Assembly: GCF_000003815.2 (NCBI RefSeq) | Contig: NC_049981.1 | Span: forward strand, 24,443,675 to 24,507,674 | DNA: 64,000 bases | Origin: Branchiostoma floridae | Lineage: Eukaryota; Chordata; Leptocardii; Amphioxiformes; Branchiostomatidae | Reading direction: 5' to 3' | Part shown: positions 12,310 to 23,682 of the stretch, one piece after another | Layout of the letters: each line of letters starts with the position of its first letter | Numbering within the stretch: the stretch's first letter is position 1 | Translations under genes and position numbers: made by a program | The notes under the pieces: generated by a model | What the model was told of the DNA's origin: nothing | The model's input: the letters and a program-made list of their open reading frames with translations, nothing else | The model's database searches: none

Positions 12310-15300
12310 ATGGCAGAGGTCCAGCGACATGATGGAAACGGCATAGTCCTGTTGTCAATGAAGGAATCGGGCGGAGAAATGGCGCAAGTGACTCCGAAGG
12401 ACACCAACGGCGGCGTGGACGGAGCGAACGGCGAGGTACCGCCCAGCAGCACCAGCCCCACATGGCTCAGTCGCTCGGGCTCAGGGAAGAGGCGTGACCG
12501 AGGAATAACCCTCACATGTCACGGTGTCGGCTACGAGGTCGACGTGAAAGCCAGAGCGTGTGCTAAGGCTGTAAAGAAACAGATTCTACAAAATATCAAG
12601 TGAGTGTCATTGCTCATTAATTCGTAACAGATGGGAAATTTCCCATTGTTGTTTTCCCATGCGGACATCCGATGCACGGGGCATAAATTATGTCCGAAGG
12701 TAACGCAGAAAATATCTTAATCTCATTGTTTTGATTGTTGACATTACAAATGTGTCATTAGACTGTCTAGATTTACACGAGAAACGTTGAAGATAATCCC
12801 TACATTTCATCACTGTCATTATTAGCTTGAGGTGAAATAAAACATGTGTGTCAACTTAAACATTGTCAATAAATAATGGAGCTTTTGGTATGGCAACGTG
12901 TTCTTTGTAGCCCAAATATGTCTACGAAGAACTGAAACGTAGACACGTCGTGTGCTAATATTATAATAGCTCAGCGTGTGAAATTCCTTCAGCTTTCATC
13001 AAGAAAAAATCACATGCATGGTTTTCAACAGACAATTAGAATTGATCATGCTTATGTAAATGTAACATAATAGCTTGCAGCACATGCAGGGCCTCGTGAT
13101 GCAATCACAACAATGCTACTTTTATATGGAAGTTAACTGTTTGGAACTGACTTGTCAAGAGTTGACATTGTTCTAGGTTTAAAAGAAAAAGACTTGGCTA
13201 TTGTCTTTTCATATTTTTCAGAAACAGTATATTTTAAATTAAAGCAGCACTTCTGCAGTGGTGATCATTGGTACCTTGTGGTTGACCTAGATTCTTAGGT
13301 TCTGGGCTGGGTTTGAATCCTGGTACAGTACTACTAGGTCATAATGTTCCTCATATGGGAAAAATGCATTGCACAATTCATTTAACAAGTTATATATAAT
13401 GATACAGGTGAAAATGGGTATCTTTAGCCTTGGTTCAGGATATAAAGCAGTGTTTAAGGAGAGCCACACCTTAAACATATTTAAGAACAAACCATATTAT
13501 CAGCCAGAGGTCTTTAATACATGCATCAGCTGGTGCTTAATGGTGTACAAAACTCAATCGTCTTACAACTTAAAGTGATGTACCAGAGATGGCAACAAAC
13601 ATTTTTAGAAAAAGTGAATCTTATCAATCTAACCCATTATTGCAAGGGGCCAGTCTACATCTCCTAAACAAATTGCATTTTACCCTTTGTATGTTTGCTT
13701 ATACTCCATGTGCAAACATAAGGTACACAACAGCTCTGAAATGTAAATGTAAATGTTCACTTGTGTAAACAGTTCTCTATAATTGATCCTCTGGTTAGTG
13801 TACCTTACATTCATAAGTAAAAATATGATGTTATGTCCAGAGTTACTCAGTTATTCTATCAAAACATACATTAGAATAATTGCAATACAATTTAATGTTA
13901 ATGTTTTACACCTCAGAGAACGTAGCCTGGTAACCATTGGAAGGTCTTTGCTACCTCTATGGTGCTGGGACATTAGCCGGCGGCCCTGTTCGTTTAAGTG
14001 CACATGGGGGAGTTTTTATGGTGTTGGGTTTTAACCGTTACTGCGATGTGCTCCCGTGAAAACTCAAAAGGCCAGCTAAAAGCTTCTGGTGACGAAATCT
14101 CAAAAGACCAGCTAAAATCAAACATGCTGAGAGACACAGGCAGCCAGAGAAGAATGGTGACGAGGTTACAGAGAATAAGAATAAAAGATACAGTCATGAT
14201 GTAATGTATTACTATTAGTATTTGTTATCTTAGAATACACATGTAGTCCTGGTCCATTTCTATCTAAAGTCTGAAGTAGTATTAACAGTTAGTTATATGG
14301 CATTTATTAGACAAGTTTACTTTGAATAAATAGTAAATGTGGGTGGCTTGACATATTTGTAAGAATATCATGTAAAGCCACTTAATTTATTAAATGATAA
14401 TATTTATAGGAACACTTATACTTTGGAAGCGTGTCAAGTTTTGATAGTAATCATGGGTTTATGCACTAGTCATTCTAAAAAGATATGTGTTTACATTTCT
14501 GTACTTACCTGTCTGTGATGTTTATACTGACTGTGTACTGCTTATGTTACAGTGGCATCTTTAAGCCAGGTATGAATGCCATCATGGGGCCCACAGGCGG
14601 AGGCAAAACAACGTAAGTCTCCTGGCTTTGTGTCAGAAATGTCACCATACAATGGTCTGTATAACTTAACGGTACATAATCCTCTACTCTAGTCACGGTC
14701 ACTGTCTTTCACTGTCTCACCCCTGTGAAGTAGAGATTATGTTGTCAGTGGCTGTGTGTCCATGCGTGTTACAAGCATGGACTCCTGGAGGTATCACTGG
14801 ACACACGGCAATGGAGGTATCACTTCTGTCTTCAGAAATAAAGCAAAATTATCTTTATGACATGCCAATTGATTTTTTTGGTACTCATACTGTGATTTAC
14901 ATTTCAAAGAAAAACTTCACAAAATGACAAGGTGAAAATATTTGTTTGGAGAAGGAAACTTTACTCTGGCTGTTACTCTGAAGTGTTTTTCTATAGAATA
15001 GATAGATCATGGTGGTAGAAGAAGGATGGACGCTGTCTTCCAATTCTGTGCCCCAAACACAGGGAACAGCAACCCACTGACACTGTGGCCTCAAAAATTC
15101 TATATAAGTTTATTATAACTACATATGTTGCCTTTACCTTTGAAAGATAAGACACTCAAAGTCATCAACAAGTTGTTGGTTAACACTACCTGTTACAGCT
15201 TACTTGATGTCCTGGCTGCAAGGAAAGAGCCTGAAGGCCTGTCAGGAGTGGTCCTTGCTGATGGAGGACCTCTACCCAACAACTTCAAGTGTATGACAGG

Positions 15301-18300
15301 CTATGTGGTGCAGGTGAGTTTGATAACTATATTCCAAACTGTTCGACAGGTTTCCTTTCATGTGAGTGGAATAGACCAGTCCTGGCCGACCATCAGAACT
15401 AGGAGTTCAGCTATAAGAAAATTAGTGGTGCTATTAGTGGTCTGACCAATGACTGCATTTGATTTGAGTGGTGAGGCTCTCACTGAGAGGTCATTAATTT
15501 TATTTCAGGCGTTCCTAGATTAATATGTGTAAAAGTAATACCCAATGTGTAAAGGTGGGCACCTGACTTTGATATGGTAGGTAAAGGGCAGTGAAAGGAG
15601 AGGGGTGGGCCTTTCCTGCCTTAGACACAATGGATTAAATAAACCACTACCCCCATGCAGGGTAACCTTATCTTGACTTATCTCAAGTTTATGTGTATTT
15701 GCATAAACACTCTTTGTGCTGATTGTTGTGTTTGTTTTCAGGATGATATCATTATGGGCACCCTGACAGTCCGTGAAAACTTGGAGTTCTCCGCCGCCCT
15801 GCGCTTACCCACATCTATCTCTCACAAGGAGAAGAAGGAGAGAGTCCGACAGGTGTTGGTAGAGTTGGGGCTGACACAGTGTGCAGAGACCAAGGTGTGT
15901 TTTGAGCATCAAGATGTCTTTAAGGTTTCTGCAAAATTTATGCAATCTTTTTCTAACATGTATCAGCTTTAATGTATGCAGCAGAATTGCCTTTTTTTCT
16001 TGCATTGTCCTTTTGTAATATGGAAAATGCAATAAGTTATTTAACATTTTCAATTTCAATGATTCTGTCCTTAGGTGGGAACAGAAATGATCCGCGGGGT
16101 GTCGGGCGGAGAGCGTAAACGGACCAACATCGGAATGGAACTTATCACAGCTCCGCCTGTCTTGTTCCTGGATGAACCAACCACAGGCCTGGACGCCAGC
16201 ACAGCAAACGTGGTCATGATGCTTCTGCAAAGGTGGGTTCGGAATGTAGAATTCAGATTTCAGTTATTACTTCAATGGGTGGTTTGGTGAGTGAGTGAGT
16301 GAGTGAGTGAGCTAGTAAGTGAGAGTGAGTGTGAGTGAGTGAGTGAGTGAGTGAGCGAGGGAGTGAGTGAGTGGGTGAGTGAGTGAGTGAGTGAGTGAGA
16401 GTGAGAGCAAAAAATGGTTGTGTCAAAAGGCAAATGTATTGTGCTTAACTGTGCTAAGCAGTCAGTACCACTACTATTGTATGTCAGAACTAAGGGAAAA
16501 TAACCAAATATGCAATGTTTTACAGGCTTTCACAGAGAGGCAAGACAATCATCTTTTCCATCCACCAGCCACGATTCTCCATCTTCCGACTCTTTGATTC
16601 CCTCATGCTGCTGGCCAATGGGGAAGTTGTGTACCATGGTGCATCTGGTCAGGCTTTGGATTACTTCCAGTCCATCGGTGAGTCTGAAATGTGACAGTTA
16701 GACAAGCAAGGCCACTGCCTCAGTCCTTAGAATAGTTTCGAGCATATAGACCCATTTGAACTCTCCTGAACTTAGTTGAGAGATTTGAGAGTGTTCATCT
16801 GTTTGCTTAAACCTGCCAAGTCCAGATGTAGCAGTCAGAGCTGTATCCCTTAATCTCCAAGTAGATGGTAGATGATAGTGTGTTTGGCTACATGTGAGTG
16901 AGTGAGTGAGTGAGTGAGTGAGTGAGTGAGTGAGTGAGTGAGTGAGTGAGTGAGTGAGTGAGTGAGTGAGTGAGTGAGTGAGTGAGTGAGTGAGTGAGTG
17001 AGTGAGTGAGTGAGTGAGTGAGTGAGTGAGTGAGTGAGTGAGTGAGTGAGTGAGTGAGTGAGTGAGTGAGTGAGTGAGTGAGTGAGTGAGTGAGTGAGTG
17101 AGTGAGTGAGTGAGTGAGCGAGCCAGAATATTCACGGATATATTGTGTTGGCAAGGATGCCGTATAATCTGGCCCACTATGTCTGTTCTACACAATTCAG
17201 ACAGGGAAAAGAACCCATCAGGACCCGTTGAAACTGGCTGATGTTTGCAGAGAAGTGATCCAAGCTCTTTCTTTGCCTTGCCTTTCCCTGTAGTTGATAG
17301 CTATAGTAAAGTACTAGTACCAAAGAACTGACTTGCATGTAAGTAGGGAGAAGGATGAATATTAATGAATTCAACATAAATGAAATCCCTTCTTAAACTT
17401 AAAGGTTGGTCAGGCATGCAGTTCCCATTTTAGTTTGCAATTATGATAGACCACCCCCCTCCCCTACTCCTTAAGTGTTTTTCATGTTTTTAAATAAATT
17501 TCTAAATACATTTTTGAATATAGTGAGTTTATTGCTATTGTTGTAGAAAAATAGGAAAAGAAACAGCCAGGTTTATTTGGTAGATTAGAGCTAGGAAAAG
17601 AGCAACTACCTTTCATCATCAATTTGCTACTAATTGTCGTTCAACGTATTAAGCAAATTGCTTACCTCGAATTTTCAGTAATTGCACATGATTCCATTAA
17701 CCCTCTTCAGGAGTGGTGATTCAAGCACAGAGTGGTGATTCAATATCATTACTCTTCAGGAGTGGTGATTCAATTACTCTGAGCTCGAGCCAAGTGTCCC
17801 TAAAGTTACGTGCTCAGAGTAATTGAACATCCACAGATGAGCTTCCATGTTGCTACATGCATTTGTTTGTTTTTTTGTTCCTGTGCGCCCCCAGGCCATG
17901 AATGTGAACTCCACAACAACCCTGCTGACTTCTTCCTGGATGTGATCAATGGTGACTCCACTGCTGTGGCAGCCGTCATGCAGGACATTGAGAAGGAGGA
18001 AAAAATGGAAGGTAAAGACGCCCTTTCTGAAAAATACTATTTCTTCCAAATGTTTGAATGATTAGATAGACATAGGTGTCAAAACTGCCTAAAAAGACTA
18101 CTCAGGGGACTGACAAATGGTCTATGTGCACCTGTCAGGTGGTCCTAAGACTTTTAATGATTGTGTCAATGGAAAAAAAGATCCCCCAAATGTTGTCACA
18201 TTGGCCAGATGAGATAGTCTTTCATGAGTGGGGTTGTGGTCACTTGTACAGGGTTGACTGAAACATGTATGTGTGTTACGCATTACGATGGATTTGACCT

Positions 18301-21300
18301 GCCTAAATTAAAAGTTGAAATGATACATTGGCAGATAGAATGTGTACCTCGAGAACACAGTATAGCATTGTATGATTGTTATTTTGAGCCAAATGACAAA
18401 GAAGAACAGTATCTAACTAAGATATAGCAGTACCCAAAGTACTGGAATGCACACTGTCATGCAGACTGAGTTTTTATGTCCTTTTTTTTCTGTAGAACTT
18501 TCAGTAGAAGTACTGAATGAAAACAACAAGAAGGACATTGCCAACAGTGAAAATGATGGTGCCTTGTTGAGCCAACAATACACTAAATCAAGGTACTACC
18601 AGGAAACCATGTCTCAGTTAGAGCCCCTGGTGGAAAAGCAGGACACGCTGGGAACTAAGTACACCAAACAAGAAGTCAGTTACAGAACCAGTTTCTTACA
18701 CCAGGTATGTTAACCTGCAATTTCTTTGTGTTCTGCCAGAGGGCACTGCTCTACTATCTCTTTGAAAATACCACACTTCTCACTTCTACTATTTGTGGGA
18801 AGTCATTCTATCAAATTACAACATTTTTTCCCTGAATTTTTCCCTTTCTCCCATCCATCAACTTAAAGCTGTTTTAAGAACAAATTATGCACAAAGGATG
18901 TGTTATAACAATCAAACTTTAACTTAAACAGGTGGACAAATTATAATGACTTTATGTCATCTTTTTTTTTTTTTTTTTCAGTGCAAAGTTGTCATCAAAA
19001 GGACTCTGAAGAACTTGGTGCGTAACCCACAAGCATCAGTTGCCCAGGTTTGTCCAGGTTTTCTTCTGAAATTACAATTAAAATATTTAATTCAAAACTC
19101 CTGCTATGGCCTTGGAATTTACTTGCATTGTACAAAGGTTTTGGTAACATCAACTCTCATAATTCCACCAGGTGCTATAATACCACAACTTAAAAACAGT
19201 GTTATAGAAGCCTTCTCAAGATTGTCTTGAACTGTTCAGGCTGAACACTTAGATATCTGAAGTGTATATACTTCAGTTGCAGGGCTACTGATATGATACT
19301 ATGTCTTCAAACCAATTACTTGTGGAATCCGATAAAATCATGAGAGTTGATGTTTTACCTTCTGCTTTTTTGTCTCACTGGCAAATTATGACTGGTTCTA
19401 TTTCCTGCCGCTAGGAGGTGCTACAGTGAGAAAACTGCAGTTCCACATGCTTGTTTCATGGATCTGATGATGACAGATTTTCTGATCCATACAGCATCCT
19501 TTCATTTGATCAGACTATTTATTTACCAACCTAAATTCAGGTTGTGTTCACTATCTACAAATGTAATGTATTTGAGATTCCTCAGCTGTGTTGATATGAC
19601 ATTTTTGATTGTGAAGTCTAAGTATGGTTAATGTTGAAATGTGTGTATCATTGCTGTTCTAGGTAATGTTGAACATCATCTTTGCCTTGATCATCGGCAT
19701 CATCTACCTACAGATAGATGACAGTGCCTCCACTGGTGTCCAGAACAGGTTAGTGTAGCACTGCGTAGATCTAGATCTAGTAACCTTCCTCCTCACATGT
19801 TGTTTTATTTACATATAGTTGTTGTTTTACACCAGTCCAACATAGATTTTTAAGTATTCTAAATGTACATATTGATTTTTTTCAGACGTCTTTGTGGGGT
19901 CTGACATTTGTAATATGGTTTACTTTTCTAAGAATTTTTAGTAGGTAGCTCCTCTTAGGACAGAACGCTAAGCCATGTGCTCCTCTGTTTGTTGTACTTG
20001 TCAAAACAGCTAGGTGAATACTGCAGTACAATTAACCTGTTACAGTACTCCATTAACTGTGTACACAGAGCATCTGTCTTCTCTGTAATCAGTGGAAGAA
20101 TTAAGCTCTTCAATGAGCTGAGCTGGTTCTGAAGATCACTTTTTTCTTCTCACTTTCACATTTCAAATCGTCCCTTTATTGTCATCATCACAGTTATTCT
20201 CAGGTACATGTATGTAATGCATTACTGTACACAGCACTTAGGTAGCCTCTTACATGAAAATCTTCTCTTCATGTAGAACTGGTGTTTTCTTTTTCCTGGC
20301 AACCAACATGATGTTCGGCAGTTTGTCTGCTGTGGATCTCTTTGCCAGAGAAAGGCAAATCTTTATGTAAGTATTTTTGATATCTTACTCTTCAAAGAAC
20401 CTTGCCAAAATGTTGTGCCTTTTGTGTTTTCAGGACTGGTGTGATCTTTTTCCTTGCAACAAATATGGTCTTTGGCAGTACTACAGCAGTGACCATTTTT
20501 GCAAATGAAAGACCTATTTTTGTGTAAGTTTTTTTTTCATTTTTTTTCTCATTATTTTTCTTTTTAAGAATTAATAAAAAAAAATTTTTCTTTTTTTCAT
20601 TATTTTTCTTTTTGACAATTGATAATATTTTTTTCTATGTTGCACCTACATGCAAGTTATTCTGGCTGAAGTACTGTAGAAAACTGCAATCAATCCACTT
20701 GCCTTCATATTAAAGGCCACAGAACAACCGGAATCATAAAAACTACTTTGCTAACACTACTTTACATTCATACAGCTTTCATTAGTACTGAACAACAAAT
20801 TTCTTCCATTTGACAATCTCAAAATTTTATGATCTGTGTATTCCACGAGTCTCAGAGTTCTTCTTGGTACCCCACAGAAGTTCTAGGTATCCCACAAGAG
20901 ATAAGGGTATCCCATAAGAGGTCTGAGTTATGGGTATCTGTGACTCTCAGAGTTATACATTTGTAACTCAAATCAAAATTGGATCATTATAACTTGCTAG
21001 CAATAAATACCAGATTGGTTGTCTAAAAGTCTCCAAATCATACTTGTAATGTAGCTTTATATTAAAAAGATTACAATTTTCTTAATTTTGTTTGCAAAAA
21101 TTGTTGCTTCAGCCATGAGTCAGCCAGTGGTTACTACAGGGTGTCCACCTACTTCTTCTCCAAGATCTTCTGTGATGTCATCCCTATGCGACTCATCCCT
21201 GTCTCCATCTTTGGGCTCATCGCTTACTGGATGATCGGTAAGGACGAACACAAATGACAATTTGTTTCATCGTAGCATACACAGAGTCCATTAATCTTTA

Positions 21301-23682
21301 ACTGGACCATGAGGTTTAAAGTTCGAATCCTAGCTGATCTAGCCCAGCTGACATGCAAGCTACTGGAAATGGTACATTGAGCCAGGATACTCTGCTGTTT
21401 GTTTTTGTCAAAAAGAGCTATTGGAGAATTTCTTCAGTAAAGTGAACATGCATATACAGTACATGGTGTTTGTTTTCTCTGTGATGACCAATGGAAAAGT
21501 AGCTCAACGTGGACTTTATCACACTGTGTACGGCATGACATTGTATATATTTTGGGATGTCATGGTATTATCCTTCCCATATTACTAAAGACGATAAAGT
21601 TATCATTTGTTTGGTACTTTGCAAAAAGGTGTCAAATCTTTCATATTTCTGATCCCAACAAGTCTAATATTGTGATGTCTCTACAGGGTTACGACCAGAG
21701 GTTGGTGCCTTCTTCTTCTTCCTGCTGACCCTGTTCAGCACCACCATGGCAGCCTCCAGCATAGCCTTCGCCATCAGCGCCACCACACCCATCTTCCAGG
21801 TCGCACAGATCTTCATCACTCTGGCCTTCATCTTCATGCTGGTAATGTCTTAGTTTGTTTATTACCTAAAGGCTAAGAGGGTTATGTTTTGGATGCTTTT
21901 TGTCTGTGTGTGTTGTATGGATGGATATTAACTAATACTAGGATACAAGTCATGTACATGTATGTGGCAGGAGGTAGGTTTGACAATGGCCCCTTGGGGA
22001 AATTCTAATTCAATGCATGTACTGCTGCAGCAGAAATCCTGTTTTTGATATCTTGTGTTCTGGTTTGTTGTACCAATTTTCTACTAAAGGGTAACCAATG
22101 AACAACCAAACATTAGACAGTTTACCAAACTTCATAGCTATAGAAAAAAGACTTTTACATTTTGTATATATGTTCTGTTCTCTTTTAAATCTTTACTTGA
22201 TATCAATATTTTTTTTAAGTCAATTCAAATGATCATGTATAAATTATTTTGAATGTATATCTGACAAATTGTCTCCCATGTCTCTCCAGTTGATGGGAGG
22301 TTTCCTGGTAAACCTGGGCTCAGTGGGCCCCTGGATCAACTGGCTCAAGTACTTCAGTATCGTCAGATACTGCATCAATGTACGTACACATCACTGTAAA
22401 GCTATATTAAGTAAAGCACAGTTTACCTTTATCCACAGGGTAACATATATTTGTTGTGTACACCAACATGGTTTTAAGGGATACCAACTGGACGGACGGT
22501 GGTTTTAAGTTGCAATACGTTAAAAAATAATGTAGTTTGAAACTACCATCCGTGGACTTTATATCCCTCAATGCCCATTTCTGAAAGCAACGGAATATAT
22601 AGGTTAGCTCCCAGACACTGAAAAAATGTGAAAAATCGCTTTGAACAAAAATTTTTGCAAGTTTCCAAGCATTCATTCAAACAGCAACTAACATACTGTA
22701 AAAATAAACTTTAAGTGTTTTGATTTGTTGCACTCCGAAAACAATGACATGACTGTCGTCTGTTATTATATTGTATACTGCTGTACTGTACAGTTACAAC
22801 AATGCCTTCAAAAGGTAACGTAAAATCTTGAGTTTTCAGTTTGCTGTTAAATTTGTGTTATGCATTAATTTTTATTAAAAATTTTGTACCATTTAACAGG
22901 GCCTCACCATCCCCGAGTTCCGTGATCGTCAGTTCTGCGATGCTGGGAACATCACCAGTACTGCTGCACCTGTGGGGGAGCCCAACGTTGTAGGTTCTGT
23001 ATGGTAAGTACAATACAGACCTGTATTAGTGGCTACCTTTGTATAGCGACCACCTGGTCATTGTGGTCACTTTTTGTCGGCGAAGTTACCAACATTCCGC
23101 ATGGCAACATTTTTGGAAGATTTTACTTTGGCAGGTGTAGTTGAATTTTGAGACGATTGAGACAACATGGTGAGAAGGATTAGTGGGTACTGAAATCATG
23201 TGTAGCTTGCTCGTAGTCAATTTGCCAACATTTTCTCTATAGTGGTCACCTGTCTATAGTGGCCACATTTCTCCAGTCCCTTGATTTGCCACTATATCTA
23301 TATATAGACAGGTTTGACTGTACATTATATAACCTCCATTAGCCTTTATCTGCAGCTGGTTAATACATACATTCACCACTTTCAAAAACAGCATGTGTGA
23401 GAGATCTCCTCTAGTGAAGCACAGTTTAGATATGTGTATGCAATAGTACATTGATTCAAACGATATACAGTTAACATTGTAGACAGGTTTTTGATTTGTA
23501 ATAGTTGTTGACTCTTAACTCTTAACTTTTACAGTGTCTCAGGTAACACGTATATGACAGTCCAGGAAATCGACTACACTCTGTTTGGCCAGTGGAGTAA
23601 CATGCTGGGGCTGTGGGGCATCATGATCATCTGTCTGACTCTGTGTTATATCCAGCTGCGAAGGATCAAGAAACTCAAGTAG
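12310..23682 (+). CDS. ABCG2: ABCG2-type half ABC transporter
   Basis: A plasma-membrane ATP-driven exporter of the ABCG (White/BCRP) subfamily, expected to work as a dimer. Coding exons: 12310-12599, 14553-14612, 15199-15313, 15742-15894, 16075-16232, 16526-16677, 17895-18011, 18496-18704, 18982-19047, 19663-19748, 20277-20366 (or 20434-20523), 21113-21237, 21687-21840, 22290-22380, 22900-23003, 23535-23682. They sum to 2118 bp, giving 705 aa (human about 655), with all phases consistent. The nucleotide-binding domain comes first: Walker [11 protein letters not shown]-loop VVQDD, signature VSGGERKR, Walker [15 protein letters not shown] and H-loop IHQPR. Six membrane helices follow (for example [16 protein letters not shown] and [17 protein letters not shown]). 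The last external loop keeps an N-glycosylation sequon (GNITS) and two cysteines (FCDAGN and SVCVSG). A long linker at about residues 310-395 is acidic and charged. Confidence 0.95.
15560..15660. repeat. Interspersed repeat, copy 2
   Basis: Lies in ABCG2 intron 3. It repeats, in the same order and orientation, the blocks seen at 1880-2010 (GGGCACCTGACTTTG, a GTGAAAGGAGAGGGG block, a GACACAATGGATTA block and a CCACTACCCCC end). It is a degenerate element and coding-free. Confidence 0.5.
16287..16405 (+). repeat. (GAGT)n microsatellite, interrupted
   Basis: An imperfect tetranucleotide GAGT array in ABCG2 intron 5, with GAGC, GAGA and GGGT interruptions. Long open frames on the other strand here (SLTH-type repeats) are products of the repeat and not genes. 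Confidence 0.95.
16893..17122 (+). repeat. (GAGT)n microsatellite, about 57 pure units
   Basis: A nearly perfect tetranucleotide array of about 230 bp in ABCG2 intron 6, pure until a terminal GAGC. Its purity points to recent expansion. The apparent minus-strand open frames rich in SLTH repeats arise from it. Confidence 0.97.
20277..20366 (+). CDS. ABCG2: ABCG2 exon 11a (transmembrane helix 2, version a)
   Basis: A 90 bp exon between AG (20275-20276) and a GTAAGT donor. It enters in phase 2 (AG|A makes Arg) and leaves in phase 2 (AT|C makes Ile before HESASGYYR). Its 30 residues include [20 protein letters not shown]. By alignment to human ABCG2 this is the TM2 segment containing the drug-contact Asn and Phe of the T-N-x-x-F motif, both present here. 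Confidence 0.9.
20434..20523 (+). CDS. ABCG2: ABCG2 exon 11b (transmembrane helix 2, version b)
   Basis: A second 90 bp exon, 67 bp after 11a, with its own acceptor (TTTTCAG) and GTAAGT donor and identical phases. It encodes an alternative to exon 11a, including [20 protein letters not shown]: 21 of 30 residues are identical and the T-N-x-x-F motif is kept. The open frame, both splice sites and protein-level conservation despite DNA divergence argue that it is functional and probably mutually exclusive with 11a. Joining both would keep the frame but add an extra helix. Confidence 0.85.

Noticed and set aside
16698-17195. Long minus-strand open frames made of SLTH repeats
   Set aside because: They are produced entirely by the (GAGT)n microsatellite; no splice context or non-repeat coding sequence.
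13290-21350. B-box-like GTTTGAATCC near 13310 and AGTTCGAATCC near 21322, suggesting tRNA genes or tRNA-derived SINEs
   Set aside because: No matching A box, cloverleaf or SINE body could be recognised around either.
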